64,000 nt of DNA from Gorsachius magnificus (lineage: Eukaryota; Chordata; Aves; Pelecaniformes; Ardeidae). This document shows positions 35,814 to 48,145 of the stretch, piece by piece; within the stretch, counting starts at the first letter, position 1; each line of letters begins with the position of its first letter. Under the pieces are notes generated by a model. It was not told where the DNA came from and ran no database searches. It was given only the letters and a program-made list of their open reading frames with translations. The DNA lies in assembly GCA_034008185.1 (NCBI GenBank), contig CM067081.1:9857821-9921820 (forward strand). The letters are read 5' to 3'. The position numbers and the translations under genes were made by a program.

Positions 35814-38800
35814 GTAAGGATCAAAGGGAAGGGGAAGAGAAAGGATGATTATGCTGGAATTATCCTACCTGACTCTAGGCACTTGAGGTGCACAAGCTGG
35901 GAGCTTAGCCATGTTACATCCTGTTAAATGTTCCTGGACAGAAAGTAAGAACTATCAGACAGCAAATCAGATTTTATGTGGACTAAATCTTCATTTAGAG
36001 CTGTTCATTCATCCCTCTGTCTCTTCTCTCTCTGACTGTAGGATTTAGGCTGCTTAATTAAGAACCTAAAGTTAAAGTGGAAGCAGGGAAGTTATGCCTT
36101 TGTGGCCAGACATGGCCTTTAGCAGGCTAAACAGGCTTCGGTCTGCTGAAGCAGCCAGGTGAGAAAAAGCAGGAATTGTGTGCAGAAATTGTTAGCACAC
36201 AACCATTGCAAGACAGCTGGTGACTAAATTATGGAAATAGAAGCACAGAGTTTTCAGAGGCTCTACCCCTCTCCCAGTGCCTTCTTCCATCCAGGAGTTA
36301 AAAACTATCCAATTAAGCTTGTCTGCTTTCAAATTAAAAATCAAATAAATAATCAAAATAAATCTTTAGAGTGCAGAAGAACCAGCTGTGTAATTCACAT
36401 CAGTAGTTCAAATGATACATGAGTAGTAATCTCTGTTGCTCAAAGGAACTAAGAAGTAAACTTAGTATCTATTCCTGCCACTTAAAAGTACTGCAAATTA
36501 AACCAAGGTAAATTTACGTATTTACATAGGTGATAGGTTCTCATATACCTGAACTATACTGTGCTGTCTTAACACTGAGAGCTTCTAGAATTTTTTTTTT
36601 TTTTGGTCTCTTGCTCATTACTGCCACATTGCCTAAAATACAGTACAAAGGTCTATTGGCTTCTGTAGACACACTCCATCGTGACAATAGCAACAGTCCC
36701 TTCTGGCGCTGAAGTCTATTATTATGTTGGTGTAAATCTATCTTTGTTCTATTTATTTCTGTAGCAACAGCCCAAATGAAGGTTGGGCAGTTTTAGTGGT
36801 TTAATGGAAAGTGAAAGAGATACAAGCTCCAGCAGCTCTCTGATATTTGGGCATTGCAGACCAGCAACTAACTGGGCTGGCTATACTGTATTTGGTCTTG
36901 ATTTGTGTCCTCTGAACAATATAGGCTGTGTATATACCTGCAAATGCATATATACCCATATACTGTAACAGGCATATTTTAGAGCATTCTCTGGCATATG
37001 TTTTGTATGTATTGACTAGTTCTCCCCCAAACAAGTACTTTCCAGGGACCATTTCCAGGAGAATTCCTACAGCCACCCTGTTTCGGATATTAAGATGGTT
37101 TTACTGTCATAGACATGGATTATTTCATGCCATTTGGCTTCACTGCCCAGGAAAGTTCCTGCCCACAGTTAATTTACTAGTGTAGACATAGCCATAAAGT
37201 AGATATAGCTACAAGCATGTATTTTCATCCCATTTTCCAAGATTCTGCTCATTTCTAGCAGTATGAATGTGGATGAACTCTCCTAACTTAATTACATTGT
37301 ATTACCAGAATGAAGTGGTTCTGATGCTGTTCTGCACTGAGCTGAATAAAGATTTATGTGAAAATGGTACAAGTGTTAAAGTGGATTAAATGAAATTAGA
37401 ATTGCACTGGTTACATGTGTCAAGTGGAGCTATCAATACAGTATATTGGATGAGACAACCAAGGTAGTAGGGGGAGGGTAGTATAAAGGAATCAGCAAGT
37501 TCCTAGCAGAATTTTCTGCCAAGACCTGGAGGGGCCAGATAGTTATGTTTAGCTCATTTTTTTCCAAAGGTACTATTAAACATATCCAGATTCTTAAAAT
37601 TTTTCCATCCTGGTAATAAGTACCCCAAAAAATTTACAAATAGTAATGAATATATTTAAGAAACAGTCAGGTTCATAACTTCTTATTTAAGGTCAGTTCC
37701 CACAAATATATTCTGAAAAGAAAGACAATTTTTTTTTCATGAAACCCGTTGCTTTAACAGATATTTTTGTATAACTTTAATAGCTGCAACAATAAAAATT
37801 GTGCTATGTTCAAAACACATTCAGTGTCAGTGTATGTCAAAGCACCTAAGTCCTTTGCTGGAGTTTTCCAAGTAATTTGTGAAAATGGGTGCTTATCACT
37901 TACATTTTTCAGCTGCTTCTGGAAATGCTACATTTTTGTCAAAATTTCCAAAACAGGGCTACAATAACTGTACTTTCAAAGGGTGTTATTCCCCTTTAAC
38001 ATTTTTGATCTAGGTATATCTCTGCTGCTTTATCTAGAGGAGGAATGAGAGAGATTGAACAGATCTGCATTTTTGGTCAGTGAGTTTGGGGTGAAGATAC
38101 AACAAAAATTGATATTTTTTTATTAGCTTTGAATCAAAATTTAAACAATTTATTATGATGGAATAACAGTCAATGTGGTTCCTTCAAGCAGCACAAAGAG
38201 ATCAGAATCTCAATCCAGAAAACCAAAAGGGAATGAAAAAAACATTTGCTTCAACCGGAAAACAGCCATAGATCTGCTGCAGAATACACTGATTATCCAA
38301 GCTCTGTAGCTACAGAGAAAAAAAAAAAGAAAAAAAAAAAGAGGAAGATCCAGAAATGTGAAGGAATTTAGGCTTCTAATAAGCATTCAAAATAAAAAGA
38401 GGGCAAGAGAAACCTTTTGAATAACATACCTATAATATGGTGTCCTTTTTAGGATTTTAAGTCTCTTTCCAAAGCATAACAAAACAATACCTGCTATGTT
38501 AGGAAACAGTTATGGATCTATTGAAAAAAAGGTAAAGTGCCTATTTGCAGAACAACATTTCTCGTTTTTTTTTTTAATCCCTAAAGAAAGGAGAAAATAC
38601 TTTATTCCATTGAGAAGTTGCCATGGCAACATGGATACCCATGAATACATGCTGAAATTCTTGCTCTCGTCTTACTTTTCCTTCAACATGCTGCTGTTAC
38701 CACTTAGCTGAGTGAATTATCTGTCCACATTTTTCTCATGTTTATCATCTAAGTGAAACTTCTTATTCTTTTTTCTTCTCTGTTTTTACCAGCAAGACTA

Positions 38801-39112
38801 TTAGGAACTGTTAGCGTTTTTATTTGTTTGATTGACTTATGTTTTAGGGTAGGTGGGAAGGGTTTTCTCATGTTTTCAGTCCCTTGTTTGTGATGATTCA
38901 AGGGGTGCATTCAGAATTAGGACTGCATGACACCTGCTAAAGCTTTACCAAATTTTGCAGTTCCATGCTGACTTAACGGAAAGCTATGTGAGAAACTGAG
39001 ATCTTCCATGACATTTTGAGAGGGTTTTTTGTTTAGTGCCCATTTCTATAATGATTCAACATAATAGATTTGCTAAAGAAATAATTCTTATGCCTCACTT
39101 AAACAGGAGTAG

Positions 39113-39182
39113 GTGAAATTCTGCTCTCCTCTGCACCAGAACTAATTTGGAGAAATAACTGAAGTCAATGGAGCTACAAATG
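39113..39182 (+). repeat. Ancient hairpin repeat remnant
   Basis: GTGAAATTCTGCTCTCCTCT, then CACCAGAACTAATTTGGAGA, then ACTGAAGTCAATGGAGCTAC matches, as I recall it, a palindromic amniote repeat (AAATTCTGCTCTCAGTTACACC...TGGAGTAACTCCACTGAAGTCAATGGAGTTAC). It lies in TYR intron 1. A second member is at 49.9 kb. Confidence 0.5.
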
Positions 39183-39949
39183 CATAAAAAGCCTTCTGCT
39201 AATAAACCCAGAATCTCTCTGCTGGTAGTTAACATTAGAGTTTGGGGATCACCACAGGATGCTAGACAGACATTGAAGAAAATAAAGCAGGAGAATGTAA
39301 GTGCTGGTTTAGGTTTGCTATCATGGCAAGCAGGCTATACCACCAGCTTTAGCTCCTTGTATTTTGTCTCTCCTAAAAGAAAGGTGACTTGAGAGAAGTA
39401 ATTGCATAGCGCGGAGAGCTGCCTGCTCTCAGATGTGCTGGTGTAAGCCTGCAGCCAATTCTTTCTTGCAAGCACCGAGAATTTCCCTTAGCACTTCATT
39501 CTGTATCAGCCTGCAGAACCACTTATACAAATGCAAAGCTACTACAAAAGGGAAACAAGTTACACAAACAGAAAATGGATATAATGCTCCTGAACTAATA
39601 ATGACAGTACTTTAGATCCATTACCTGAAAATATGACTTTATAAGAAATACAGAATTTAGCTATTCAGACACAGTTATTTAATTCTAAGCTGTTTATCAG
39701 GGAGCTGTATTGCTAGCTGAATACACTGAGGATAATTTGAAGCACTATTTTACATCCACCTTTAAAAACTGCAAGAAATTTTCAAAAATGCAAACACCAG
39801 AAGCCAACACTTCTTGATTCGTAAATCAGCCAAAGTCTTACATCCATCTGCTTGTGGGCGCCTGAGTATCTCATGAACTCAATGACTTTATTTTTCATTG
39901 CAACTGAATAGGTTTTGGTGCCAGCTACAGGCTGCCAAAGTAAAAACCA

Positions 39950-40332
39950 ACAGAATCACAGAATCACAGAATGGCAGGGGTTGGAAGGGACCTCGGGAGA
40001 TCATCCAGCCCAATCCCCCTGCTAAAGCAGGCTCACCCAGAGCAGGTTGCACAGGATCACATCCAGGCGGGCTTTGAGTATCTCCAGAGGAGACTCCACA
40101 ACCCGCCTGGGCAGCCTGTGCCAGTGCTCTGTCACTCTCAAAGCAAAGAAGTTCTTCCTCATATTCAACTGAAACCTCTTATGTTTCAGTTTGTGCCCAT
40201 TGCTCCTTGTCCTGTCGCTGGGCACCACTGACAAGAGTCTGGCTCCATCCTTGTGACATCCACCCTTGAGATATTTGTACATGTTGATTAGGTCCCCTCT
40301 CAGCCTTCTCTTCTTCAGGCTGAACAAGCCCA
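39950..40332 (-). mobile_element. CR1 LINE fragment in TYR intron 1
   Basis: The + strand begins with three reversed octamers (CAGAATCA CAGAATCA CAGAATGG), then GGGTTGGAAGGGACCTCGGG. Reverse translation shows LRGDLINMYKYLKGG and VTEHWHRLPRRVVESPLEIL, the ORF2 C-terminus of CR1. It ends at GGCTGAACAAGCCCAA. The copy is 5'-truncated and antisense to TYR. Confidence 0.92.
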
Positions 40333-42413
40333 AATGGAGTAAGTAACTGTAAAATGAGTTTAGCAAGATTTGTCTCCTAATGACATGCTTACATGGATTA
40401 TAAATTTGAGACATTTCCTATTACAAAGAGATAAGTCTCCACATGCCACGCCTCAGTACCACAGCCTGAGGGAATCAGGATCTGTGCAGAGCAGGAGCAG
40501 CCACTCGGGTATCCTCAGCCTCTTTATGTCACCGTGACCTCAGAGTAACACCTCTTCTTCCACGGGATCGCGAGTGGGTGACAGCAGAGTGTGGCCTGTG
40601 GCTGCTTGGCTGTTCTCTGGTATACAGCTGTGCTTGCTCAGGAGTCATGTAGTGTAAAAAGATAAACAACTTCAGAGGTGTGTAAAGAATTTCATAAAAA
40701 TCAGGTTTTATTAATAATTCACCAGAAAAAAGAAGCCTACCTGTAGAGAGATGTGCCCTTGTGAATTTGCGGTAGACAAGGAGACAGCAACACTAACGGT
40801 ACAGCTTGGAGACAGCTGGAGAGCAGGGAATCGTGATCTGCCAAACTGGAAAGTGTTAATGAATATTTCAGCAGTAATGGATAACAGTTTCCCACTCCAC
40901 CCCAGCACCATTTTGAGGTGCTGAATGGGGTGTAAATTACCCCCCCAGTTCTGGGCTGCCTCTGAGCATAGAGGTGAAACTCAGCCAGCTTTTACTGAAG
41001 GCTGAAAAAATACCTTGAAGGCCCTGGATTTGTTTCAGTGCTGTCACTTCAAGTTTGTCTCACCTCCTTTTAGCTTGAGTTTCACAGCTCCTCCAGTTAA
41101 TGCATACACCGTAAGGGTCAGAAAGATAATTAATGACCTTACCTTTGCACAAAGATGTTTCTTAGAATTTCTTTGAAGCTTTGCTTTCCAAATTTTCTTC
41201 TTTTCATTCAGTCCTCTGCCTGTTTTGCCTTTCCATTCCTGCTAATATTCAGGCATACATGAAGAACAAGATATAAATATGCACAGCCTCTTAAAAACTT
41301 TTTGGTGTGCTGTAGATACAGCACCTTTTAAAGTTCTGCCTATAAAAGCAAGCTCCCAAAGCACAGTTTGTTCTGTTGCAGATTATTTGGGGCTTTCTTT
41401 GCATTTTCCCAGTTTGGTGAGTAAATGGCTACTAGATGCCACTTAATTAGGATTAGATTATGCCAGGGCATAATGCAGTCAAAAAAAGTAAAAATTAAAC
41501 CTCTTTACAATCTCCAAAGGTTTTAAATCCTGTTTGAGGGCTGCATTTTAATCCCATTACCAAGCAAGGATGTGAGAATAAGTGAAGAAAGAGAGAGAAA
41601 GGCAATGGATCAGTGCCAAAATCTCTTTTGGCTGCACAGTGGAACCCAAGGCTCCAGTTTGGGAGTCTAGACTTCATGTAGGACAAATGGGGACATGGGA
41701 ATGTATCAAGGAGGGCCGGGAAGTGCCCACATCACACCCTTGGGAGAGCTGGGTGGCTCTGGCCACAGTGTGAAGCGGTTCTCTTAGTCTATATTAACCA
41801 GGAGCATAACACCATGAAAACCTGCTGATACAGTTTCTGGAGGGGGGCAGACTCCTGCTCGGTGGGCTCAGAAGAGAAGCAGAGCAAGGGACCAGCTCCA
41901 AAGGAAGCAGAGGTGGGGGTTAACCCTTTGAGTGGCCGCACTTTCCCAGCAAACTAAGGAACTGCAGATCACCTTGTAAGTGAGCAGCTACTTCAATACA
42001 TTAGAAAATTAACTTTTCCCAAGTGTTCAGGTATATATTACCTGTATTGCATGTCCCTATAAGCGCAGATCTAAGAAGACCAAAGCAACCAAAAAATATT
42101 TGTCACTAAAACCCCCAAAGCTTTGGATTTAAAAATAGCAAAGGACTGAACACTGCTGAAGACTCATGTAATGTAATTCACTTTATTTAGGCACAGGGGC
42201 TAGTCTGTGCAAGCAGTTGCAAACTAAAAGACAAAAGGGTTTCCCATTTGTGAAAAGGTGCGAGACAGCAGCAACGCTTCCTCACATTCACAGTCTGTTT
42301 TCTAAGAAACGATACACAGAGCTGTGCTAAGGATCTCAGCTGCAGTGCATGGAGGGATTTTTTTTTTTTTTTGCTGGGTGCTACAAGGCCGAGGAGTGAT
42401 GCTGCATATTCTG

Positions 42414-42430
42414 GACTGCCATCTACTGGC
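42414..42430 (-). promoter_or_regulatory. Candidate CTCF site in TYR intron 1
   Basis: On the minus strand the bases read GCCAGTAGATGGCAGTC, which fits all 12 positions of the CTCF core CCASYAGRKGGC and the next positions RSY. The two bases expected upstream (YG) do not match. It lies about 7 kb downstream of the TYR promoter. Occupancy cannot be judged from sequence. Confidence 0.5.
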
Positions 42431-43029
42431 ATTGGCTCTGCTAACTACTTACATAAGCTTTTCCTTGGAGTATCTTCCTAACAGTTTCACTGGAGCCAGT
42501 GAATTTTTACATGCAGGAGCAGTGGGTGCAGTCTGAATATGAAGCTTTGTCCAGGGTGAACTGAGAAATTTGCTCAGGACTGTTCTGAAAGAGAACAAAA
42601 AATCATGTGCTAAACTAGCATGTTTCCAGCAGAAAATCCTCCTGTTGAATGAAAAGAAGGCAATGACGTGACCCATTTTATGTATGCTTTATGCATATTA
42701 AATCCAGAAAGAACCATCCAACTGACCTATCTTCTCTTACCACTTACACCTCACGTGATTGATAAAACAGCAAATTATAGTTTCAGGATAGACCCGTAAT
42801 TTGTATTACCTAAGTTATGCCTTTCTGGAAAAGCATTCTAGCTAATTTTATGGCCAGACATTAACTTTTAGTTCAGAACAAATAGCAGAAGGTCACAGAT
42901 AAGCATTTGCATTCCTGCCCCTTATGTTGGCATTGCTTGACCAGGAGTTACCAAATGCCTTATAGCACCTGACTTCTGTTTAGGATGAATTCAGTTATTC
43001 AGACAGTTAACGAGGGCTACACTGAGACA

Positions 43030-43420
43030 GTGTTTAGCCTGGAAAAAAGGAGGCTGAGGGGAGACCTGATCGCCCTCTACAACTGCCTGACAGGACGGGG
43101 TAGTGAGGTGGGTGTTGATCTCTTCTCCCAGATAACAGGCAACAAGATAAGAGGAAATGGCTTCAAGTTGTGCCAGGGGAGGTTTTGATTAGATATTAGG
43201 AAAAATTTCTTCCTCAAAAAGGTTATCAAGCGCTGGAATGGACTGCCCAGGGAAGTGGTGGAGTCCTCACCCCTGGAGGTATTTAAAAGACATGTGGATG
43301 TGGTGCTTAGGAAGATGGTTTAGTGGTGGACTTAGCAGTGTTGGGTTAAATGTTGAACTTGATGATCTTAAAGGTCTTTTCCAAACTAAATTAAACTATG
43401 ATTGTATGATTCTATAAATG
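43030..43420 (+). mobile_element. CR1 LINE fragment in TYR intron 1
   Basis: This is a sense-strand copy. It runs from TTTAGCCTGGAAAAAAGGAG ([20 protein letters not shown] in translation) through GGCTTCAAGTTGTGCCAGGG to a degenerate 3' tail, GATTGTATGATTCTATAA. The frame is broken by a TGA after CQGRF. It is the same sub-type as the copy at 51.7 kb (GxGxEVGVxLFSQxTG motif) but in the opposite orientation. Confidence 0.92.
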
Positions 43421-46400
43421 GAAAAAAAAATCATTCTAACCATTTATAAGCCTCATAACATTAACAGTCACATTAAATTCCATTGAAATGGAAACAGAAA
43501 AAGAAGGGGAAATGTTCCTTTCTTGAGATATATTTGAACTCGTACTTGAAAATTCCTGTCTGAATACCTGAAAAGCCAGTCTTGAAGGCAGCATGTGATT
43601 CCGCTGGGGTTATATCTTCAGGGCAGTGGGAAGAAGATGAAGACAGGAGACGACAGGGTAGAGAAGCCATAAGAAGATATGGACCTAGATAAGGCCCATA
43701 GGAAACAGAGCTAAAGAGAAAATCCACATGTATGTAGTTCCTGAGCCAAGTGCCAACTGGGAAATGGGTTGAGCTCCACCAGCCAAGATACGCTTGCCTT
43801 CTTCACTAATGCACCTCTGGGGGCATAGGACTGTGCATTTTTATAAACAAAGACATTTCTAGAGCATCTCCCTCAGCCTGAATCATCACCCTATTTTCCT
43901 TCTAACAGGCATAGACTCTCTCAGTAACACAAAACAACCATAAAACCAGCACCATAGCTACACTTTGTGTTTATAACTGTAGGTCTCTCCCTGTCTCCCC
44001 TTCTCCCTTGTCGGCAAGGATTCTTAAAAGAGACTTTTTAGATTGCGCACTCTTAGAGGCACAGTCCTGACCCACTTGGTGAGCTTTTGCGTGGAAATAT
44101 GCACTTGAAACTCTCTGCTGGACAACTACCTACAGCCTCCAATGGCACCTTAGTAGTTTCAACAGACTAGGGCAGATTCAGCCAATAGATCAGTCTCTAA
44201 GGATAAATTTTCTCTGATAATATTTCTTATCTCCTCAAAAAAAAAAAAAAAAAAAAGAGAATAATCTATTCATAGGAAACTTAACATTTAAGAACTCCAG
44301 ATTCCTAAGAAATCTAGGTTATATCACCAGCTCCGTCATACATTTTCTGTACAAACCTGTGGTCAAATCACTTAGAAAAAATTCATCTCTTCTCCTTCCA
44401 CTCCTTCAAAAGTTACTTAAGTGACAAAGCAACTTGCTTTTGGCTCTGCCTTTAGTCACTTCAGAGGCACATCCATGCCCCCAGGGTGTGATTCATCCCA
44501 TCCTAATGCAGAAGCAGAGCATTACATTGAACACACTTAATTTTGCTTCCCTTGCTAACTGCAGTCCAGAGACAGTTTCTGCATTGACTTTTTTAAACAT
44601 TTTATTTCATTGACTTAGTCAATGAAGAGAGTAAGGCACCCCTAGAGGTAAGTACATCTCACATACCAGACATCTTGCTTAGGCTGAATCACACTCTGGA
44701 GATGCTTCTCTCTATTGGCTGCAGAGGTTGTCCTAAAGTGTTGTTTCAGTCATGCACAGCTAGTGCTGGTGAAATGGGCCTCTCACTTCCTTCACTAACA
44801 GAGAATCTCATGTTCTTCCATACCATTCACAGCAGATATGATTGCTTTCACTCGCCTTCTTGTTCATTTTTTTGGTCCGTGAAACAGAAGTACACCTCCA
44901 GGATGAAAGAAGCCTGGAGGCTTCAGTGTTATATGTTTTCTCCTCCATGAGGTCTCACTCAGTAACGAGACCTGTTCTTTCTCCACACAAAGTTCTCATT
45001 AACCACACTTGCTACCTGCTAACCATGGAGTCCTATATTTTGAAGGGATCTCTGGTGGTATTAAGTTTTATTTGTTTTGGTGGGGGTTTCAGAAAAAAAG
45101 CAAGACAATAGACAGCAGTTTTGGTTCAGAGCATCACCTGAAAGGGATACAAAAGAAGTTCTGGGAGTTTTGAGCCACTGTTTCTCTGTTTCAGATTCAT
45201 AGACGCATCAGCTGTACCAATCTGTCTGATCTTTTGCTTTTCGTTGTGTCATTCTATTTTTCTCCATCCTCCATCCTGACTCCATGTCAGGCAAGCTCCT
45301 GAATATGAAGTAGAAATATGAGTTAGTACTTGTACTAACTCCCTGTAGGTTTATTGTACTGGAATATGAAAAAAATCCTCCCTCTCATTCCAATCACTGG
45401 GAAATCAGGGGATGCAGTGAGAGCTACTATAAAAGCTTATGGTCATCAGATGATGCATGTCCTTAGGTAACAAATAAGTTGTGGCTTAAAAAGCTATTGA
45501 ACAGCACTGTAGTGACATGGACAGTCTGTGTGGGCACTTTTAACCCATGGCAAATGGGAAGGAGTTTGCCTCAGCCAAAATCAGATGACTATCATTTGAA
45601 GTTACATTGAAATACTTTGCTCTTCCAGAAGTCTCAAATTGGTCTGGCAGCTTCCACAGATCATCTGACAAATTATGACTTGATATGCCATGGTAACTGG
45701 ACTTTGCCTGCCACTTATGTAAAAGATGCTGGATTCTGACAGTGTTTAATATCTGAATCCATCTCTTTATTTAAGGTCCCTTTCTCAATACCCATCACTA
45801 CAGTATCTCAGCTGGTGATATATGTTCACACCCACAACATTCCTCTGAAGTAAGGCAACGTCTTTTCCCATTCTGTACATACAGCATCACCAAGACATAG
45901 TGAAACTAAGTGTCCATTTAGTCCGACAAAGCACAAATAGATAATTTCTGAATAAAAGATTTTTTTTTCATATTCCAGGTTAACAATTCCCCTCTTACTC
46001 TGTGGGGAGAAAAATCTGAGATTAAGTCTTTGTTCAGCAGTCTGCTTAAGCCAAAAAGCCTCCATTTAGCAACTTCAGCAGCAGATTTAACTCCCTTTGT
46101 ATCTTTGTATCCTGCTGCATTGGTAGGTAACACTGACTTTAGCCTCAGTGAGTTTTCAAAGGCATAAATGAGAATTGATGTCTTAGTGCACATGGGTAGT
46201 TTCAGGTACAGACTAGTGTATTATTTCATAATGTGTACTGTAGTAGAGAGGTATCTTCTATGAAATAACCCAGCTTATCTTAAAATCATACATAGAAAAT
46301 TTAAAAATTAATATATATTCTTGCAACAGAGTTATTACATTGTACATTTTCTTTGCTCCTTTAAAAAAAAAATGAAGCATCTCTCTAGTTTGCTTTTATT

Positions 46401-46442
46401 TTTTACAATTACAACTTTGTTAATAGAAAGCCTTTTATGCAG

Positions 46443-46659
46443 GTAATTTGTACTCGGTCTGAAGAGTACAACAGCCAACAAGCTTTATGCAATGCCACAA
46501 GCGAGGGACCTATACTGAGAAATCCTGGGAACAACGATAAATCAAGGACCCCAAGACTCCCATCTTCCGCTGAAGTTGAATTTTGCCTATCACTGACTCA
46601 GTATGAATCTGGACCCATGGATAAAATGGCCAATTACAGTTTCCGAAACACTTTGGAAG
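46443..46659 (+). CDS. TYR: Tyrosinase, coding exon 2 (residues 274-346)
   Basis: This exon encodes the stretch between the two copper sites. It opens [11 protein letters not shown] and contains [20 protein letters not shown] (residues 308-327), a highly conserved tyrosinase segment, and ends in NTLE plus the first base of a Gly codon. Sequons fall at N290 (NAT) and N337 (NYS), both at the human positions. Cys 276, 289 and 321 are present; family knowledge places 289 and 321 in the disulfide-rich core. The acceptor is ttttatgcag|GTAATT and the donor is GAAG|gtaaca, which has A rather than G at +5 and so is fairly weak. The length of 217 nt equals human exon 2, and the phase is correct (starts at phase 0, ends after one base of codon 346). 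Confidence 0.98.
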
Positions 46660-47546
46660 GTAACATGTTTTATTCTATTATGCCATTTCCATCTGTAAAT
46701 TGATTCTGTCTGGGGTTAGAGTCTTTAAACTCCAGGCAGTTTGAGCTGATTCCATGAAGCACTCCTCAAAAAGAAAAAAAAAAAAAGAACAAGTTATTCT
46801 TTCTCCTGGAATAGCAACAGACAGAAAGAACCATGTTAAAGGCATTTGATAAGAAAATAGAAACTGTAGACTACATCAGGCCCTAAATCCACCTGTTAGG
46901 AGATATTGTCTCCTGCTATAGTCAGCACCAGGCAAGTTAATTCCAGCTCTAACCTAAAAAAGTGAACTAGTTTCTGCTCTAAAACCAGTCAAAAATGTAG
47001 AATTTGTCTGCTGAAGCCAGCAGAGGATCTTGACATTAATTAACTCCAGCTTTGGACATAGACATGCTTTCTACCTTTGAGAAGAGGAACCACATGAAAT
47101 TTGGGAAAGAAAAAGGTGACCTAATTGAGTAGAGGTTTGCTCACATTTTCCTCCATGAAATATGGGAACAGATGTAAAGGGTGGAATAGGGGGAGTTAAA
47201 AGGGAATTAAAGCAAACAAGTAATGAAATAATGAGGGTCTACCATCACACTGCTAGTATTACGAACAAGAGCAAAGGCACAGTCTATGGAAGTTATGCAG
47301 ATCTACATATGGGTTTACTGAGAAGGCACAGTCAAATGGACCACTCACAAAGCATAAATTTCAATATCATGACTGTTCATTAAATAACAATAATTCATGA
47401 GTATTTGCAGAAAAAGGGCAAAACCTGCTTTTTGTCAATGCTAAGTCTAGACTGCCAGCTCAGCAGAGTCATAGATCAACTATACCCCTTTGACACAAAT
47501 GGATACATTTTCCTATTGAATATAACAGTAGCTATTTGAAAAAAAG

Positions 47547-48145
47547 AATAGAATCATGGAATCATAGACTGTTTTGGATTGGAAGGGACCCCAAGAGGTC
47601 ATCTAGTCCAACCCTCCTGCAGGAAGCAGGGGCATCTTCAACTCGATCAGGTTGCTCAGAGCCCCGTCCAATCTGGCCTTGAATGTTCCCAGGGATGGGG
47701 CCTCCACCACCTCTCTGGGCAACCTGTTCCAGTGTTTCACCACCCTCACTGTAAAGAATTTCCTCCTTATATCCAGTCTAAACCTACCCTGTTTTAGTTT
47801 AAAACCATTACCCCTTGTCCTGACAGAGCTGGCCCTACTAAAAAGGTTTTCCCCATCTTTCCTATAGGCCCCCTTTAGGTATTGAAAGGCTGTAATCAGG
47901 TCTCCCCGCAGCCTTCTCTTCTCCAGGCTGAACAAGCCCAACTCTCTCAGCCTGTCCTCATAGCAGAGGTGCTCCAGCCCTCGGATCATTTTTGTGGCCC
48001 TCCTCTGGCCCCGCTCCAACAGTTCCATGTCCTTCTTGTGCTGAGGGCTCCAGAGCTGGACGCAGTACTCTAGGTGAGGTCTCACCAGAGCAGAGTAGAG
48101 GGGCAGAATCACCTCCCTTGACCTGCTGGCCATACAGATGTTCAA
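47547..48145 (-). mobile_element. CR1 LINE fragment in TYR intron 2
   Basis: The reversed tail AGAATCATGGAATCATAGAC opens the copy on the + strand. A 180-residue reverse frame is still open (47603-48145) and reads [40 protein letters not shown] and [20 protein letters not shown], the end of the CR1 reverse transcriptase ORF2. The long open frame suggests a fairly young insertion. It is 5'-truncated and not a working gene. Confidence 0.93.

Larger units (their letters stand above)
35814..46442 (+). other. TYR: TYR intron 1
   Basis: 10,629 bp, phase 0, from gtaagg to ttatgcag. It contains two CR1 copies in opposite orientation (39.95 and 43.03 kb), one ancient hairpin repeat (39.1 kb), a candidate CTCF site (42.4 kb) and A- or T-runs. 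The exon 1 frame stays open 38 codons into the intron before TAA at 35925. No alternative exon was recognised. Confidence 0.95.

Noticed and set aside
35814..35927. Extension of the exon 1 frame to a stop at 35925 as a short tyrosinase isoform
   Set aside because: The extra 38 codons follow a strong gtaagg donor and are Lys/Arg-rich intron sequence; simple intron read-through explains them.
44340..44410. MIR-like CAAATCACTTAG in intron 1
   Set aside because: Only one short block matches, and the neighbouring core blocks are not in order.
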